From CBDCNP01 sp965222425 (GTDB taxonomy: Bacteria; Acidobacteriota; Vicinamibacteria; Marinacidobacterales; DATDRI01): a DNA stretch of 64,000 nt. Below are positions 7,670 to 15,174 of the stretch, piece by piece. Within the stretch, counting starts at the first letter, position 1. The number at the start of each line of letters is the position of its first letter. The stretch is taken from the NCBI GenBank assembly GCA_965222425.1, contig CBDCTW010000018.1:496001-560000 (forward strand), in the 5' to 3' direction. The notes under the pieces were generated by a model, which saw only the letters and a list, made by a program, of their open reading frames with translations, had not been told where the DNA came from and made no database searches. Both the position numbers and the translations under genes were made by a program.

Positions 7670-9274
7670 ATGTACCCTAAACCAGGCGGGCCCGTCGTTC
7701 GGCGGGCCCCTTCGTGGGGTCGGTTTATGACGTTGGCCGCCGGTGTGGCGGCCGTCGCTTTGGGATTGTCGATCGCTTTAGGGGTCTCCGGGCCGTTGGC
7801 GAAGGGCCCAGCGGCCCAGGGCCCGATCCCGGCGACTTCTCTCGAGTCCGAGAGCGAGAGAGGGCCGAGACCGGCACCTTCGGTGCCGGCCGTACCAGAA
7901 CGAAGCTCTATTTCTCCCGATGAAGAAAAACTTCCCGATCCCGAAGCGCTGTCGCGTGTTTTTGTCAGCGTTGCCGGTAAGGTAAAGCCGGCGGTGGTGA
8001 ATATCTCGACAGAGCAGGTCTTGTCCGATTCACCCTTTCAGCAACCGGGGCTGGGAAGGCCGTTCGATGACTTCTTCGAGCGTTTCTTCGGCGGACCTCA
8101 GGGTGGGCAGCGGCGCCGCAGCCTAGGGTCCGGCGTGATCGTGGATTCTCGGGGTTACATATTGACCAATAATCACGTGGTCGAGAAAGCTGACGAGATC
8201 GAAGTGCAGCTCTCCGATGAAAGCAGTTTCGCGGCGCAAGTCGTGGGCACCGACCCAGAGACGGATCTTGCGGTCATTCGGGTGGAGTCGGATGAAGAGT
8301 TTCCCTTTGCCTTGCTGGGCGACTCGAACGAGCTGGTGGTCGGGGAGTGGGTGCTGGCGATAGGTAATCCCTTCGGTTTCGGGCACACGGTCACGGCCGG
8401 CATCGTGAGCGCCAAAGGAAGAATTATCCAGCAGGGTCCCTACGATGACTTCATCCAAACCGATGCCGCGATCAACCCCGGTAACTCGGGAGGACCACTC
8501 GTCAACATGAAGGGGCAGGTGGTCGGAATCAACTCCAACATCATTTCTGCGAGTGGTGGCAGCATGGGGATCGGTTTCGCCATTCCGTCGAACCTCGCGC
8601 GTAAGATTTACGACCAGCTCGTCGAGTATGGTGCTGTCACTCGCGGTTGGCTGGGAGTAGGTATCCAGAAGCTGACGCCCGAGCTGGCACGGAGCTTCAA
8701 GTTGAAAAATGAGAAGGGGGCCGTGGTCAGTGAAATACTCGGTGACGACTCGCCCGCGGCAGAAGGAGGTCTTCAGGCGGGAGACGTCATCGTTGAGCTG
8801 AACGGGAAGAAAATCGACTCGCATTCCGCGCTCGTGCAATTCGTGGCCGACGTGCGCCCCGGAGAGACCGTCGACATCAAGTTCTATCGCGACGGCAAGC
8901 TAAAAGCCACGACCGTTACGCTGGGAACGCGTGCAACAAATCTCGCTGCGCGCGCGGAACAGAGTGGAGAGACCGAGCGCGGCCGACTCGGCCTCTCGGT
9001 CCAAGACCTTACGCCTCAGGTAGCCTCACAGCTCGGCACGTCCACAAGTTCCGGTGTCGTGATTCTCGGGATCACTCCCGCGGGCCCGGCGGCGGATGCT
9101 GGACTCCGGCGCGGAGACATCATCCTCGAGGCGAACCGCGAGCCGGTCGCTAACGTTGATGACTTGGAACGGGAGATGAAAAAGGTCGACGCAGGCAGCG
9201 ACCTGTTGCTCCGGGTAGAGCGCGTTGGTCGGGGGCAGTCGAGCTTCCTGTGGATTCCGGTGCAGCTCGATTAG
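7670..9274 (+). CDS. htrA: Periplasmic serine protease HtrA/DegP (Do family), two PDZ domains
   Basis: A protease of about 534 residues for envelope protein quality control. A hydrophobic anchor or signal segment lies near residues 20-42, followed by a Pro/Ser/Glu-rich linker and the trypsin-like domain. The catalytic triad is visible: His in TNNHVV, Asp in ETDLAVI and Ser in NPGNSGGPL. Two PDZ domains follow (RGWLGVGIQKLTPE onwards, and GRLGLSVQDLTPQ onwards), as in DegP/MucD. A GTG at 7661 is only one base from the AGGAG ribosome site, so the ATG at 7670 was preferred. An extended -10 promoter lies upstream. Confidence 0.93.
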   Translation: MYPKPGGPVVRRAPSWGRFMTLAAGVAAVALGLSIALGVSGPLAKGPAAQGPIPATSLESESERGPRPAPSVPAVPERSSISPDEEKLPDPEALSRVFVSVAGKVKPAVVNISTEQVLSDSPFQQPGLGRPFDDFFERFFGGPQGGQRRRSLGSGVIVDSRGYILTNNHVVEKADEIEVQLSDESSFAAQVVGTDPETDLAVIRVESDEEFPFALLGDSNELVVGEWVLAIGNPFGFGHTVTAGIVSAKGRIIQQGPYDDFIQTDAAINPGNSGGPLVNMKGQVVGINSNIISASGGSMGIGFAIPSNLARKIYDQLVEYGAVTRGWLGVGIQKLTPELARSFKLKNEKGAVVSEILGDDSPAAEGGLQAGDVIVELNGKKIDSHSALVQFVADVRPGETVDIKFYRDGKLKATTVTLGTRATNLAARAEQSGETERGRLGLSVQDLTPQVASQLGTSTSSGVVILGITPAGPAADAGLRRGDIILEANREPVANVDDLEREMKKVDAGSDLLLRVERVGRGQSSFLWIPVQLD

Positions 9275-9305
9275 GGGCGAGCGAGTTGTCACCCCATTTC
9301 GTGGA

Positions 9306-9330
9306 CAGTAATCAGTCACCAGTTATCAGT
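9306..9330. repeat. Short imperfect direct repeat (CAGTAATCAGT / CAGTTATCAGT)
   Basis: Two 11-bp units differing at one base, separated by three bases, in the gap between htrA and the VTT-domain gene. The role is unknown. Confidence 0.5.
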
Positions 9331-9364
9331 TAGATAGCTGCTCACTTCAGAGATCTTCTAACAC

Positions 9365-10006
9365 ATGCATAATTTCGTCGATTATCTTCGCGCTTCGGTC
9401 GTCGGCCTCGGTAGCATTGGCGGAGGAGTTGGCCTGTTCTTCATAGCGTTTTTCGACTCTTCGTTCATCTCGCTACCCGAGATCAATGACCTCCTCATCA
9501 TCTATTTTTGCATACGCTTCAAAGAGCATGCGTTCTACTACGCGATCATGGCTGCGCTCGGCTCGGCGGGCGGCTGCACGGTGCTTTATTGGCTCGGACG
9601 ATCTAAAGGCTATCGATTCTTGGAGCGGCGCTATTCGGAAGGTAGACTCAACTCGGCTCTGAGATTCTTCCAGCGCAACGGCATGTTTGCGCTGATCGGT
9701 CCCGCCTTGCTACCGCCGCCCTTCCCGTTCAAGATCTTCGTTTTGTCCGCCGGAGTTTTCGGGATCCCGTTTGGCAGGTTTCTCGTCGCCATCCTTTTGG
9801 GACGTGGGTTCCGATACTCTGTCGAAGCGTGGCTCGCCGTGCGGTACGGGGAGAGAGCCATGGCTTACTTACACGGGAACTATGTGCAGGTGGCCATGGT
9901 CGCTTGTGCCGCAACGCTGGTTTCTATCGTGATCTACCTCGTGGTTACGACGCTAAGGAAAAGACACCGAGCCACTTCTGACGAAGCTCCCGAGCTCACC
10001 CTCTAG
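9365..10006 (+). CDS. VTT/DedA-like membrane protein (YqaA family)
   Basis: A 213-residue polytopic protein with the SNARE-associated/VTT fold: re-entrant-type segments around FFDSSFISLPEINDLLI (near residues 28-45) and GPALLPPPFPFKIFVLSAGVF (near 111-131), separated by the amphipathic GRSKGYRFLERRYSEGR stretch, then a C-terminal transmembrane helix. Family members are linked to lipid scrambling and envelope homeostasis. The gene stands alone between htrA and the AmmeMemoRadiSam pair. Confidence 0.8.
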   Translation: MHNFVDYLRASVVGLGSIGGGVGLFFIAFFDSSFISLPEINDLLIIYFCIRFKEHAFYYAIMAALGSAGGCTVLYWLGRSKGYRFLERRYSEGRLNSALRFFQRNGMFALIGPALLPPPFPFKIFVLSAGVFGIPFGRFLVAILLGRGFRYSVEAWLAVRYGERAMAYLHGNYVQVAMVACAATLVSIVIYLVVTTLRKRHRATSDEAPELTL

Positions 10007-10105
10007 AACGCCACTCCGCGTCTGTCCGCTCCCGGATGGTTTTGACAAATAGCCTCAACAGATCACTAATGAGTGAGGTAAACCCCCGAGTTCCGAAAGA
10101 CCACA

Positions 10106-10996
10106 ATGGATGGTAGCGAGCGCTCCGGCTCACGGGTGCGATCATCACCGATCGCCGGTACGTGGTATCCCGGGCGACCGGATACTCTGGAACGCGCAGT
10201 GCGCGATCTCTTGGAGGCGGTCGAGCCGGTCGAGCTCAGCGGAGAGCTCGTCGCACTTCTTAGTCCCCATGCCGGTTTGCGCTACTCGGGAGGAGTGGCG
10301 GCTGCCGGCTATCGCCTCTTGGAGCATAGACCCTTCGATACCGCGGTGATGGTCGGCCCCTCCCACCACGTCTACTTTCAGGGAGCGTCTGTATATGATC
10401 GAGGCGCCTTCGAGACGCCTCTAGGGCACATCCAAATCGATGAAGAACTAGCCAGGGTCGTTCGCGAAAGCAGCCCCTGTATGCACGTCTTCTTCGAGGC
10501 TCACGATCGAGAGCACTGCCTTGAGATGCAGTTGCCCTTTCTGCAGGTTCTGAGCCCCAAGATGAAGATCGTTCCAATCGTCATGGGAGATCAGCGTCGT
10601 CAAAACGTTGAATCGGTTGCCGATGCCATCGCCGAGGCGATAAGCCGCAACGGCAGGCGGATCCTCTTGATCGCCAGTTCAGATCTTTCCCACTACAAGT
10701 CCGCAGAAGTCGCGCAGACTATGGATGGGATGGTGTCCGCTCTCGTGGATCGGTTCGATCCGGATGGACTCATGGAACTTCTGGAGACGAATCGCGAGCA
10801 CGCCTGCGGCGGCGGGCCACTGGTGGTTGTGATGCGAGCGGTTCGTGCTCTCGGCGGCCGAACAGCACAGATTCTGAGGTATGGGGACTCGGGCGACATC
10901 AGGGGGGACAAATCAGAAGTGGTCGGTTATCTATCGGCGGCGTTTTGCAGTTCGGAGCCATCGCAGTGCCAGACGAGGACGCAGAGTCGAGATTGA
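10106..10996 (+). CDS. amrB: AmmeMemoRadiSam system protein B (MEMO1 family)
   Basis: A 296-residue protein of the MEMO/LigB-like dioxygenase fold. Conserved metal-site-type segments are visible: LLSPHAGLRYSGG near residues 51-63, VGPSHHVYF near 82, DREHCLEMQLPFL near 133 and SSDLSHY near 191. The family is non-haem-iron-related, but its reaction is uncertain. It overlaps the AMMECR1 gene and so is coupled to it. The radical SAM third member is not in the window; IS copy B follows the pair. Confidence 0.85.
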   Translation: MDGSERSGSRVRSSPIAGTWYPGRPDTLERAVRDLLEAVEPVELSGELVALLSPHAGLRYSGGVAAAGYRLLEHRPFDTAVMVGPSHHVYFQGASVYDRGAFETPLGHIQIDEELARVVRESSPCMHVFFEAHDREHCLEMQLPFLQVLSPKMKIVPIVMGDQRRQNVESVADAIAEAISRNGRRILLIASSDLSHYKSAEVAQTMDGMVSALVDRFDPDGLMELLETNREHACGGGPLVVVMRAVRALGGRTAQILRYGDSGDIRGDKSEVVGYLSAAFCSSEPSQCQTRTQSRD

Positions 10997-11574
10997 GCCT
11001 GGCTCAGCGCCAGGCACTCTTGAACATAGCGCGCTGGACTCTCGAGACGTTCCTGGACGATGGGTCCGAGGCGTCCTACCGGTTGAGAGATCCTGAGCTA
11101 GAAAAGCTTGCTGCCGCCTTCGTTACTCTCAAGTACAGGGAGGAACTCCGCGGCTGCGTGGGATACACCCATCCGCTCTATCCTCTCCACCAAATGATTT
11201 CCCGTTGCGCGCGATCAGCGGCCAGCGAGGATCACCGCTTCCAACCGGTTCAACGCGGCGAGCTATCGGAACTCAGAATATCAATCTCCGTCCTCTCGTC
11301 TTTGGAGAGAGTCGACAACCTCGAGAACATTGTCGTCGGGCGGGACGGCCTGCTCGTCGTCGAGTCGGAACGCCGGGGGTTACTCCTTCCTCAGGTGGCT
11401 CCCGAGCAGGGGTGGGACCGAGAAAGTTTTCTAGATGGTGTCTGTCGGAAAGCCGGATTGCCGGACTCTGCCTGGCGGACGGGACGGGTCGAGGTCTTCG
11501 CTTTCCTGACCGACAATTTTTCCGAAGGTGAGACGGAGGTAGCGGTTGGGTTGGAGGCGGTAACAAAAACTTAA
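10966..11574 (+). CDS. amrA: AmmeMemoRadiSam system protein A (AMMECR1 family)
   Basis: About 202 residues. The AMMECR1 hallmark is LRGCVGYTHPLYPLHQM near residue 62, followed by ARSAASEDHRFQPV, the ELRISISVLSSLE strand region, and LLLPQVAPEQGWDRESFLDGVCRKAGL. The function is unknown, though it always travels with MEMO and a radical SAM enzyme. The GTG at 10966 was chosen because a GGAG lies eight bases upstream; an in-frame TTG at 10945 is the alternative. The 5' end overlaps amrB. Confidence 0.83.
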   Translation: MPDEDAESRLSLAQRQALLNIARWTLETFLDDGSEASYRLRDPELEKLAAAFVTLKYREELRGCVGYTHPLYPLHQMISRCARSAASEDHRFQPVQRGELSELRISISVLSSLERVDNLENIVVGRDGLLVVESERRGLLLPQVAPEQGWDRESFLDGVCRKAGLPDSAWRTGRVEVFAFLTDNFSEGETEVAVGLEAVTKT

Positions 11575-11633
11575 TACCAACTGCCCCAAGCGATGGCCGG
11601 TGTGAGCCCAACTCGTTATTAACTCGATGTGAT

Positions 11634-11641
11634 CTAGGCTT
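11634..11641. repeat. Target-site duplication, left (IS256 copy B)
   Basis: CTAGGCTT immediately left of IS copy B, repeated exactly at 13101-13108. Eight base pairs is the size made by IS256-family elements. Confidence 0.95.
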
Positions 11642-13100
11642 GGGGATGTCCCGCCGATGTTGAATTTGGGGTAGCTGCGGCTCCTTGGCCGGCCTAAGAA
11701 TAGGTCTGCCAATAAACCGTCTCCAGAGGGGGACAAGGAGCCACCAATGCCTAGGAAATCAAAGAAGCCAGTAAGAAAGCAAACGCACTCGCCTACGGGC
11801 AAGGTAGTTGGCCAAGTCGGTCAGATACTGCTACCGATGATAGCTGGGATCGCGGCCACGAAGGCGGATCTGACGGAATGGGTGTACGAGCAAGGACTGA
11901 CAGCTCTGCACCTACTGCTCAGAGAGGACGCCGAGGAGATCGCGGGGCTCAAGGGCAAGCACGAGAAGGAGCGAACTCATAACCACTGGGGGAGCACGAA
12001 CGGAGAGCTGAGCTTCGGTGGTCGTCGCATCCAAGTGTCGCGACCTCGAGTTCGCTCGAAGTCGGGCGCGGAGGCGTCGCTTCCACACTTCGAAGCCTTC
12101 CGCGAAGAAGACCCGCTTCCAGAGCGAGTGTTGAATCAGATCTTGGTGGGCGTATCGACCCGAAATTACGAATCGAGTCTGGACAAACCCGCGGCCAAGT
12201 TGAAGTCTCGTGGCACGAGTAAGAGTGCCGCCAGCCGTCACCTCGTGAGCCAGACGACTAAGAAGCTCGAGGAATACCTGTCTCGGCGGCTAGAGGAGTT
12301 CGAGCTTGCGGCACTGATGCTGGATGGCCTTGAGGTGGCCGGACAGACCGTCGTCGTAACTCTAGGTATCACAATAGATGGAACGAAGGTGCCCCTGGGT
12401 ATATGGCTGGGCTCGACGGAGAACTCTCGGATGTGCACCGCGATGTTGCAGGACCTTCTCGAGCGAGGCTTGCGCGTCGATGAGTCGATTCTCTGCGTAG
12501 TGGACGGAGGCAAAAGCATCCGCAAGGCACTCGTCGACGTTTTGGGGGACCTCGCGGTCATCCAAAGGTGCCAGATCCATAAACTCCGAAATCTTCGCTC
12601 GTACCTTCCCAAGTCTCGTCACGCCTACGTGCTCCAGACGATGAAGGAAGCCTACAAGTGCAAGAGTGCCGACAAGGCGCGCAAGCGACTTCAGGCATTG
12701 GTGTCGTGGCTCGAGCGAAACGGCTACGACGAAGCTGCCGGAAGCCTTCGTGAAGGGATGGAAGAAACACTCACGGTCGTGAAGCTCGCGCCGCCCGCCT
12801 TACTTCGCCAGTCTCTTGCCACGACGAACGCCATTGAGAATCTCAACGGAACCATTCGCAGAGTATCGAGAAACGTCAAGCGTTGGAAGAGTCCTTCCAT
12901 GGTTCGCCGATGGACCGCTCTTGGCGTCGTCACCGCGCAGAAAAAGTTCCGGCGTATCAAAGGCTATCGCCATATGGGCGCTCTCGTTCACGCGCTTAGA
13001 AGCAAACAGAAATCTCTTGACAGCGATGAGTTTGCTGCCTAAGAGTATTCACAGGTGCCGCCGCTACCCGACCAAATTCAACAGCGGCCGGGACATCCCC
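11642..13100 (+). mobile_element. IS256-family insertion sequence, complete (copy B)
   Basis: A 1459-bp element. The left end is GGGGATGTCCCGCCGATGTT and the right end finishes GGCCGGGACATCCCC; these form imperfect terminal inverted repeats of roughly 26-30 bp. It is flanked by an exact 8-bp duplication, CTAGGCTT. It lacks one G near the left end compared with copies C and D. It inserted between amrA and pilB, its right duplication ending directly before the pilB stop codon, and disrupts no gene. The near-identity of the copies indicates recent activity. Confidence 0.97.
11747..13042 (+). CDS. IS256-family transposase (copy B)
   Basis: A 431-residue mutator-type DDE transposase. The basic N-terminus is followed by the catalytic core: first Asp in LMLDGLEV near residue 189, second Asp in CVVDGGKSIRK near 248, and Glu in TTNAIENLNGTIRR near 364. 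Compared with copies C and D it has Met for Val in SRMCTA and Ser for Gly in GGKSIRK, right after the second catalytic Asp. The latter position is usually Gly, so this copy may be weaker. A good AAGGAG lies upstream. Confidence 0.96.
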   Translation: MPRKSKKPVRKQTHSPTGKVVGQVGQILLPMIAGIAATKADLTEWVYEQGLTALHLLLREDAEEIAGLKGKHEKERTHNHWGSTNGELSFGGRRIQVSRPRVRSKSGAEASLPHFEAFREEDPLPERVLNQILVGVSTRNYESSLDKPAAKLKSRGTSKSAASRHLVSQTTKKLEEYLSRRLEEFELAALMLDGLEVAGQTVVVTLGITIDGTKVPLGIWLGSTENSRMCTAMLQDLLERGLRVDESILCVVDGGKSIRKALVDVLGDLAVIQRCQIHKLRNLRSYLPKSRHAYVLQTMKEAYKCKSADKARKRLQALVSWLERNGYDEAAGSLREGMEETLTVVKLAPPALLRQSLATTNAIENLNGTIRRVSRNVKRWKSPSMVRRWTALGVVTAQKKFRRIKGYRHMGALVHALRSKQKSLDSDEFAA

Positions 13101-13108
13101 CTAGGCTT
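13101..13108. repeat. Target-site duplication, right (IS256 copy B)
   Basis: CTAGGCTT, identical to 11634-11641. The pilB stop codon begins at the next base. Confidence 0.95.
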
Positions 13109-14872
13109 TCAATGAGTCGTAACTCTGAGAATCTCAGAGACCGTCGACACTCCCCGAACCAGCTTTTCGATTGCGGACTCACGTAGGGACCGCATCCCTT
13201 CCTCGCGGGCGGCGCGGATGATTTCCGGTGCTTCGGCCTTGGAGATGATCAACTTGCGGATCTTGGACGAGATTGGCATGACTTCGAACACGCCGGTGCG
13301 ACCGACGTAGCCGGTCTGCCGGCAGTGGATGCAACCCTTACCGCGTCGGAAGTGTAGCCCGGAGATTTTCTCGTAAGGGACTTGGAGGACCATGGCCTCC
13401 TCCTCCGTGGGTTTGGACTCCTCGATGCACTTCGAGCAGATGGTTCGCACTAGCCGCTGCGCCAAGATCCCGACTACCGTAGACGTGATGAGGAAGGGCG
13501 GTATCTCGAGGTCCAAGAGGCGCGTGATAGTCGAGGGGGCGTCGTTGGTGTGTAGCGTGGAGAGTACCAGGTGACCGGTGAGTGCTGCCTGGACGGCCAT
13601 GTCAGCCGTTTCTTTGTCTCGGATCTCTCCCACCATCACCACGTCGGGGTCCTGCCGAAGCACGGTGCGGATGGCATTGGCGAAGGTTAGCCCAATCTGA
13701 GGTCTGATCTGGACCTGGTTGAAATCATCATGGATCAACTCGACTGGGTCTTCGACGTTGACGATGTTGATCTCGGGTCGTGAGAGATGACGGAGCGTCG
13801 AGTAAAGCGTCGTGGTCTTTCCGCTTCCGGTGGGGCCGGTAACGAGGATGATGCCTTCCTTGTGAGAGAGAAATGATTGGAACTTCGGAAAATCCTTGTC
13901 CGAGAAGCCGAGCTCGTCCAGCGACTGGAGCAGAATGTCGGGATCGAAGATGCGGAGCACGCATTTCTCGCCAAAGACGGTAGGCATCGTCGACACGCGA
14001 ATCTCTATCTCTTTGCCGCCCCGATCCCTCTTGATGCGCCCATCCTGTGGACGCCGTTTCTCGGCGATGTTGAGCCCACTCAGCATCTTGATACGGCTCG
14101 CCACCGCTTGATATACGATCTTGGGAATGACGTGCACGTCGTGGAGCACGCCATCGATCCGCAAACGCACCAGTGCGATGTTCCGCTTGGGCTCCAGGTG
14201 TATGTCGGAGGCTCGTTGCTCGAACGCGTGATCCAGCAGGGTATCCAATGCGGTGACGACCGGCTGCATGCTGGGATCCATCTCGTCCGACGGGCCGGAG
14301 AGGAATTCTTGGTTGGTAACGTCTATGGAGGAGATCCGGCCTTCCGTGAGCTGGCTCTCGGCGGCTTGGAGAGACGTCTTGAGGTCGTAGAAGCCCTTGT
14401 TGACCATCTCGATATCGCTGCGAGTGGCGATCACCAGCTTAAGCTCGAGCCCCGCGAACTGCTGAAGATCGCGTAGCGGAGCGAGGTTGAAAGGATTGGC
14501 TATCGCCACGGTGATGCCGTTTTGGTGCTTCGAGATGGCGCACATCGTGTGCTTGCGGGCGAAGGGGGCGGGCAGGGCGCTCGTGACGACATCGAGATCG
14601 AGATCGAGAGGATCAATTTTCAGGAAGGGGAGCTTCGTGTGTTGCGCGACGGCCTGAGCGATTTCGAGCTCGCTCAGTATGCCCAGCTGTAAGATAGTGT
14701 CTGCTTCGGGGCCGGGGTTGAGCTTGCGAGCCCGCTTGACCTTCTCGACCTGCTCCGCGGTCAGAATCCCCTGATTGGAGAGAATATCCAGCAGATCAGG
14801 GATGTTCGTGGAAGCAGCGGTCGCTGCGGGGCGTCGCGTTGAAGCCATTCGAATTCCTGGCGGAACATTCAT
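13109..14872 (-). CDS. pilB: Type IV pilus / type II secretion ATPase (PilB/GspE)
   Basis: A hexameric ATPase of about 587 residues that drives pilus assembly or secretion. An N-terminal MshEN/GSPII_E_N-type domain (DILSNQGILTAEQVEKV; LGILSELEIAQAVAQHTKLPFL) precedes the catalytic domain, with Walker A GPTGSGKTTTL, the Asp-box region, Walker B RQDPDVVMVGEIRD, the His-box STLHTND, and the zinc tetracysteine CSKC...GCIHC. The ATG ending at 14872 is preferred because a GAGG lies eight bases upstream; the frame opens 9 codons earlier. No other pilus gene is in the window, so PilB or GspE cannot be decided. IS copy B sits one duplication length past its stop without breaking it. Confidence 0.93.
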   Translation of the reverse strand: MNVPPGIRMASTRRPAATAASTNIPDLLDILSNQGILTAEQVEKVKRARKLNPGPEADTILQLGILSELEIAQAVAQHTKLPFLKIDPLDLDLDVVTSALPAPFARKHTMCAISKHQNGITVAIANPFNLAPLRDLQQFAGLELKLVIATRSDIEMVNKGFYDLKTSLQAAESQLTEGRISSIDVTNQEFLSGPSDEMDPSMQPVVTALDTLLDHAFEQRASDIHLEPKRNIALVRLRIDGVLHDVHVIPKIVYQAVASRIKMLSGLNIAEKRRPQDGRIKRDRGGKEIEIRVSTMPTVFGEKCVLRIFDPDILLQSLDELGFSDKDFPKFQSFLSHKEGIILVTGPTGSGKTTTLYSTLRHLSRPEINIVNVEDPVELIHDDFNQVQIRPQIGLTFANAIRTVLRQDPDVVMVGEIRDKETADMAVQAALTGHLVLSTLHTNDAPSTITRLLDLEIPPFLITSTVVGILAQRLVRTICSKCIEESKPTEEEAMVLQVPYEKISGLHFRRGKGCIHCRQTGYVGRTGVFEVMPISSKIRKLIISKAEAPEIIRAAREEGMRSLRESAIEKLVRGVSTVSEILRVTTH

Positions 14873-14966
14873 TATCCCGTCCTCTTGATATGAAGTCAAT
14901 GACGAGATTGGCCCTCCGGATCCGCCTTTTCGCGGCTATCCTCCTGTAAGAAAAAGGCTTGACGGG

Positions 14967-14995
14967 TTGACACCGTTTCTGCTCGTTGCTATACT
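14967..14995 (+). promoter_or_regulatory. Sigma70-type promoter for tRNA-Val (and thrS)
   Basis: TTGACA (14967-14972), a 17-bp spacer and TATACT (14990-14995) form a near-consensus promoter. The expected start is about 12-15 bp before the mature tRNA 5' end. Confidence 0.85.
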
Positions 14996-15018
14996 GCGGG
15001 ACCACGTTGGTGCCTTGT

Positions 15019-15093
15019 AGGCGCGTAGCTCAGTGGGAGAGCGCTACCTTGACGTGGTAGATGTCGGGGGTTCAAATCCCTCCGCGCCTACCA
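15019..15093 (+). tRNA. tRNA-Val (anticodon GAC)
   Basis: A 75-nt tRNA with encoded CCA. The acceptor pairs AGGCGCG with CGCGCCT; the D stem is GCTC/GAGC, the anticodon stem CTACC/GGTAG with loop TTGACGT, and the T arm has loop TTCAAAT. The anticodon GAC (15051-15053) reads GUC and GUU valine codons. Confidence 0.96.
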
Positions 15094-15112
15094 TTGGCTG
15101 GGTATCTTGCCA

Positions 15113-15151
15113 TCCGCGAGAGTCCTGGCGATCCGCCGCGGAGATTTTTTT
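15113..15151 (+). terminator. Intrinsic terminator or attenuator between tRNA-Val and thrS
   Basis: A six-base-pair stem TCCGCG/CGCGGA with an 18-nt loop is followed by GATTTTTTT. It would end the tRNA transcript 24 bp before the thrS start. No separate thrS promoter is evident, so read-through may feed thrS. Confidence 0.45.
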
Positions 15152-15174
15152 GTGGACCACGCAATTTTAGAGCC

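Noticed and set aside
11642..13100. The IS copies as a composite transposon carrying pilB-thrS-gat genes
   Set aside because: Copies B and C each have their own matching 8-bp duplication, so each inserted singly; the DNA between is a conserved housekeeping block.
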